Shown piece by piece: positions 62,411 to 64,000 of a stretch of DNA of 64,000 nt. The notes beneath the pieces are model-generated. The model did not search any database. It was given only the letters and a program-made list of their open reading frames with translations, and was not told the DNA's origin. This DNA comes from Chloroflexota bacterium. Lineage in GTDB: Bacteria > Chloroflexota > Anaerolineae > Aggregatilineales > Phototrophicaceae. The number at the start of each line of letters is the position of its first letter. Position 1 is the first letter of the stretch. The DNA lies in assembly GCA_026708115.1 (NCBI GenBank), contig JAPOVL010000037.1:124001-188000 (forward strand), given 5' to 3'. The position numbers were made by a program, and so were the translations under genes.

Positions 62411-63469
62411 ATGACGAAAAAGGCAAGTCGCACGCGGGAAGCCAGGCAGCGCCGTCAAAAGCAGCGCCGTCAGAATCGATGGACGATACTGCTGTTGGCC
62501 ATAGTCATCGTGGCCGTTGTGGCTGTCGCCATGGTTGTTGTTTCCAATCAGCCGGTCGAAGCCTATATTCCACCGGACTTAACAGAGCGATACGATAACA
62601 TTTCAAGGTCTTTCTCAGTTGAGGGCTACCCGCAGCTCGGCGATTTGAATGCGCCGGTCACCTTGGCAGAGTACGCCAGCTTCGCCTGCCCGGGTTGCGA
62701 GGCGCTGCACAGCGATTCATTTGACGCCATTCTCGATCGTGTTCGAGGGGGGCAGGTTTTGTTCACCTATGTGCCCATGCAAACCGGTTCGATCCCCAAT
62801 GCCCAGGGCGCGGCGCGGGCTGCCTTGTGCGCAGGGCGGCAGGGCATGTTTTGGGAAATGCACGACGTGCTTTTCGATTGGCAAACGCGCTATGCAAACA
62901 CCGCCTACTCGCAGAATCGACTCCTGGCCGGCGCCGAGGGGCTCGGCCTTAACACGACGACACTGACCAATTGCTTCAACTCGGCGGCGATTTCCGAAAC
63001 GCTAGACAGCGCGATTACCGAGGACGTGACAGGCACACCAACCGTGCAGGTCAACGGGGTGACTATCATATCGGAGCGCGCGGGCGCCGTGCCGTCGACG
63101 GCCCAGATAGTCAAAGCAATTGACGACGCCACGCCCAACGATTGGGGCTTGCCCGACGAGCTTCCAGAGGATGTAGTAGAGGAAACTGCAGACCTGTCCG
63201 ATCAAGAAGCGGATATTGAGGCGCAACCACAACCGCAGGAACCCGCCGGAGAGGATGAATCCGCTTCGTCCGCGGGCGCGGCGCAGTCGGAAGCGGAATC
63301 GGTAGCAGACGACGAACCCGCTGCAGTCGCCGCAGACGACGTTAGCGAAGAAGCTGCTGAAGAAGACGAGGAGAACATGCAGGACGCCGATGCGACCGCA
63401 ACTGTCGATGCAACCGCCACCGGCCAAGACCTACGGACGGAGGCAGCCGCAGAAACCAGTGAAGCTTAG
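62411..63469 (+). CDS. Membrane-anchored DsbA-family thioredoxin-like protein
   Basis: The 352-residue protein has a basic N terminus, one membrane helix (about 23-43), then a DsbA/DSBA-like thioredoxin domain with the active pair in ASFACPGCEAL and the cis-Pro segment TGTPTVQVNGV. It probably forms or shuffles disulfides in exported proteins. From about residue 240 a low-complexity Glu/Asp/Ala tail of roughly 110 residues follows, with no known fold. GGAGG lies just before the ATG. Confidence 0.9.
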   Translation: MTKKASRTREARQRRQKQRRQNRWTILLLAIVIVAVVAVAMVVVSNQPVEAYIPPDLTERYDNISRSFSVEGYPQLGDLNAPVTLAEYASFACPGCEALHSDSFDAILDRVRGGQVLFTYVPMQTGSIPNAQGAARAALCAGRQGMFWEMHDVLFDWQTRYANTAYSQNRLLAGAEGLGLNTTTLTNCFNSAAISETLDSAITEDVTGTPTVQVNGVTIISERAGAVPSTAQIVKAIDDATPNDWGLPDELPEDVVEETADLSDQEADIEAQPQPQEPAGEDESASSAGAAQSEAESVADDEPAAVAADDVSEEAAEEDEENMQDADATATVDATATGQDLRTEAAAETSEA

Positions 63470-63509
63470 CTGGTTTACCCCCGCATCCGTTTCGGCGCTG
63501 TGACTTTGT

Positions 63510-63857
63510 CTAGCGCTTGGCAAGCATCGGACCCAGGCGACGTCCGCCCAGAATGTGCATGTGCAGGTGGAAGACTTCTTGTCCGCCGTCTTCGTTGCAG
63601 TTGAGAATCAGGCGGTAGCCGCTTTCGGCAATGCCCTCGTCACTTGCGATCTGGGCCGCAACCGTGAACAGCCTGCCCAGGGCCGCTTCATCCTCGACGG
63701 AAACATCATTGACCGTAGCGATCTCTTTCTTGGGGATGATCAGAATGTGCACCGGCGCTTGCGGCGCGATGTCGCGAAACGCCAAAACCAGGTCATCTTC
63801 GTAGATGATATCCGCCGGTATCTCCCGGGCGATGATTTTAGAGAAAATCGTGCTCAT
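63510..63857 (-). CDS. HIT (histidine triad) family nucleotide-binding protein
   Basis: The 115-residue protein shows [38 protein letters not shown] and the histidine triad in [17 protein letters not shown]-type proteins hydrolyse adenosine phosphoramidates and related nucleotides. ATG 63857 has GGAG seven bases upstream; a longer in-frame extension is unsupported. The gene follows the SDR gene on the same strand after about 30 bases. Confidence 0.95.
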   Translation of the reverse strand: MSTIFSKIIAREIPADIIYEDDLVLAFRDIAPQAPVHILIIPKKEIATVNDVSVEDEAALGRLFTVAAQIASDEGIAESGYRLILNCNEDGGQEVFHLHMHILGGRRLGPMLAKR

Positions 63858-63888
63858 GTTTGTCTCCGGTCTTTGTCTGGCGGGGGAT

Positions 63889-64000
<112 letters not shown>

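Noticed and set aside
62067..62426. 119-codon minus-strand frame between acnA and the DsbA-like gene
   Set aside because: It overlaps the DsbA start region, has no recognisable motif and would occupy the only space for both divergent promoters.

Overview
The window is a gene-dense bacterial chromosome segment with about 55 protein genes, most read as complete. It has one tRNA gene, two recognisable RNA leaders (a TPP riboswitch and a T-box), and no rRNA, prophage, insertion sequence or CRISPR array. Gene content points to Chloroflexota, probably an Anaerolineae-like lineage. The pointers are a gamma-alpha fused 2-oxoacid:ferredoxin oxidoreductase, LysM proteins with Thr/Pro-rich linkers, a NERD/CARDB/GT39 envelope block, a SelB gene, a fused Sat-CysC and many short palindromic intergenic repeats. 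That assignment is an inference from content, not from a marker gene.

Layout. 1-5.3 kb: a CoA-transferase beta subunit and, 3.6 kb away, its likely alpha partner, separated by opposite-strand genes for a peptide-binding protein, SecG and an S41 protease. 5.36-9.35 kb: strong promoter, TPP riboswitch, terminator hairpin and a thiamine-type ABC transporter (binding protein, permease, ATPase) with overlapping start/stop codons. 9.4-14 kb: purH, then yajC-secD-secF on the minus strand. 14-23 kb: an envelope block with a CARDB protein, a NERD-like membrane protein, a GT39-like glycosyltransferase, a LysM protein with a dead glycosidase-like domain, and two paralogous LysM proteins. 23-36 kb: valS behind a T-box, tRNA-Thr, mutL, a Uma2 protein, a Ser/Thr kinase, a dGTPase, a SAM hydroxide adenosyltransferase, and a coiled-coil protein followed by selB. 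36-40 kb: nusB-tatA/B-tatC and sat-cysC. 40-44 kb: a calcium-type P-ATPase flanked by repeat-rich gaps. 44-51.4 kb: threonine aldolase with a degenerate CPBP protein, two tandem rhomboid proteases, citrate synthase, and a JAMM protease / ubiquitin-like carrier / E1-rhodanese operon behind a structured leader. 51.4-64 kb: korAB, a GntR regulator, an aminotransferase, a double RNase H, an MFS transporter, aconitase, a DsbA-like protein, a HIT protein and the end of an SDR gene.

System view. Citrate synthase, aconitase and the ferredoxin-linked oxidoreductase together cover part of an oxidative or reversible TCA route. SecDF-YajC, SecG, TatA/B-TatC, the DsbA-like protein, rhomboids and the S41 protease form a protein export and quality-control theme. 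The most interesting unit is the JAMM-UbL-E1 operon at 49.3-51.4 kb. Its carrier protein continues ten residues past the terminal Gly-Gly, so it should need trimming by the neighbouring JAMM peptidase before activation. Other second-look items are pseudo-enzyme versions of GH-like, NERD-like and CPBP domains, a two-domain RNase H in which active site and substrate handle lie in different domains, a Cys-insert LysM motif shared by two paralogues, and families of intergenic hairpins.
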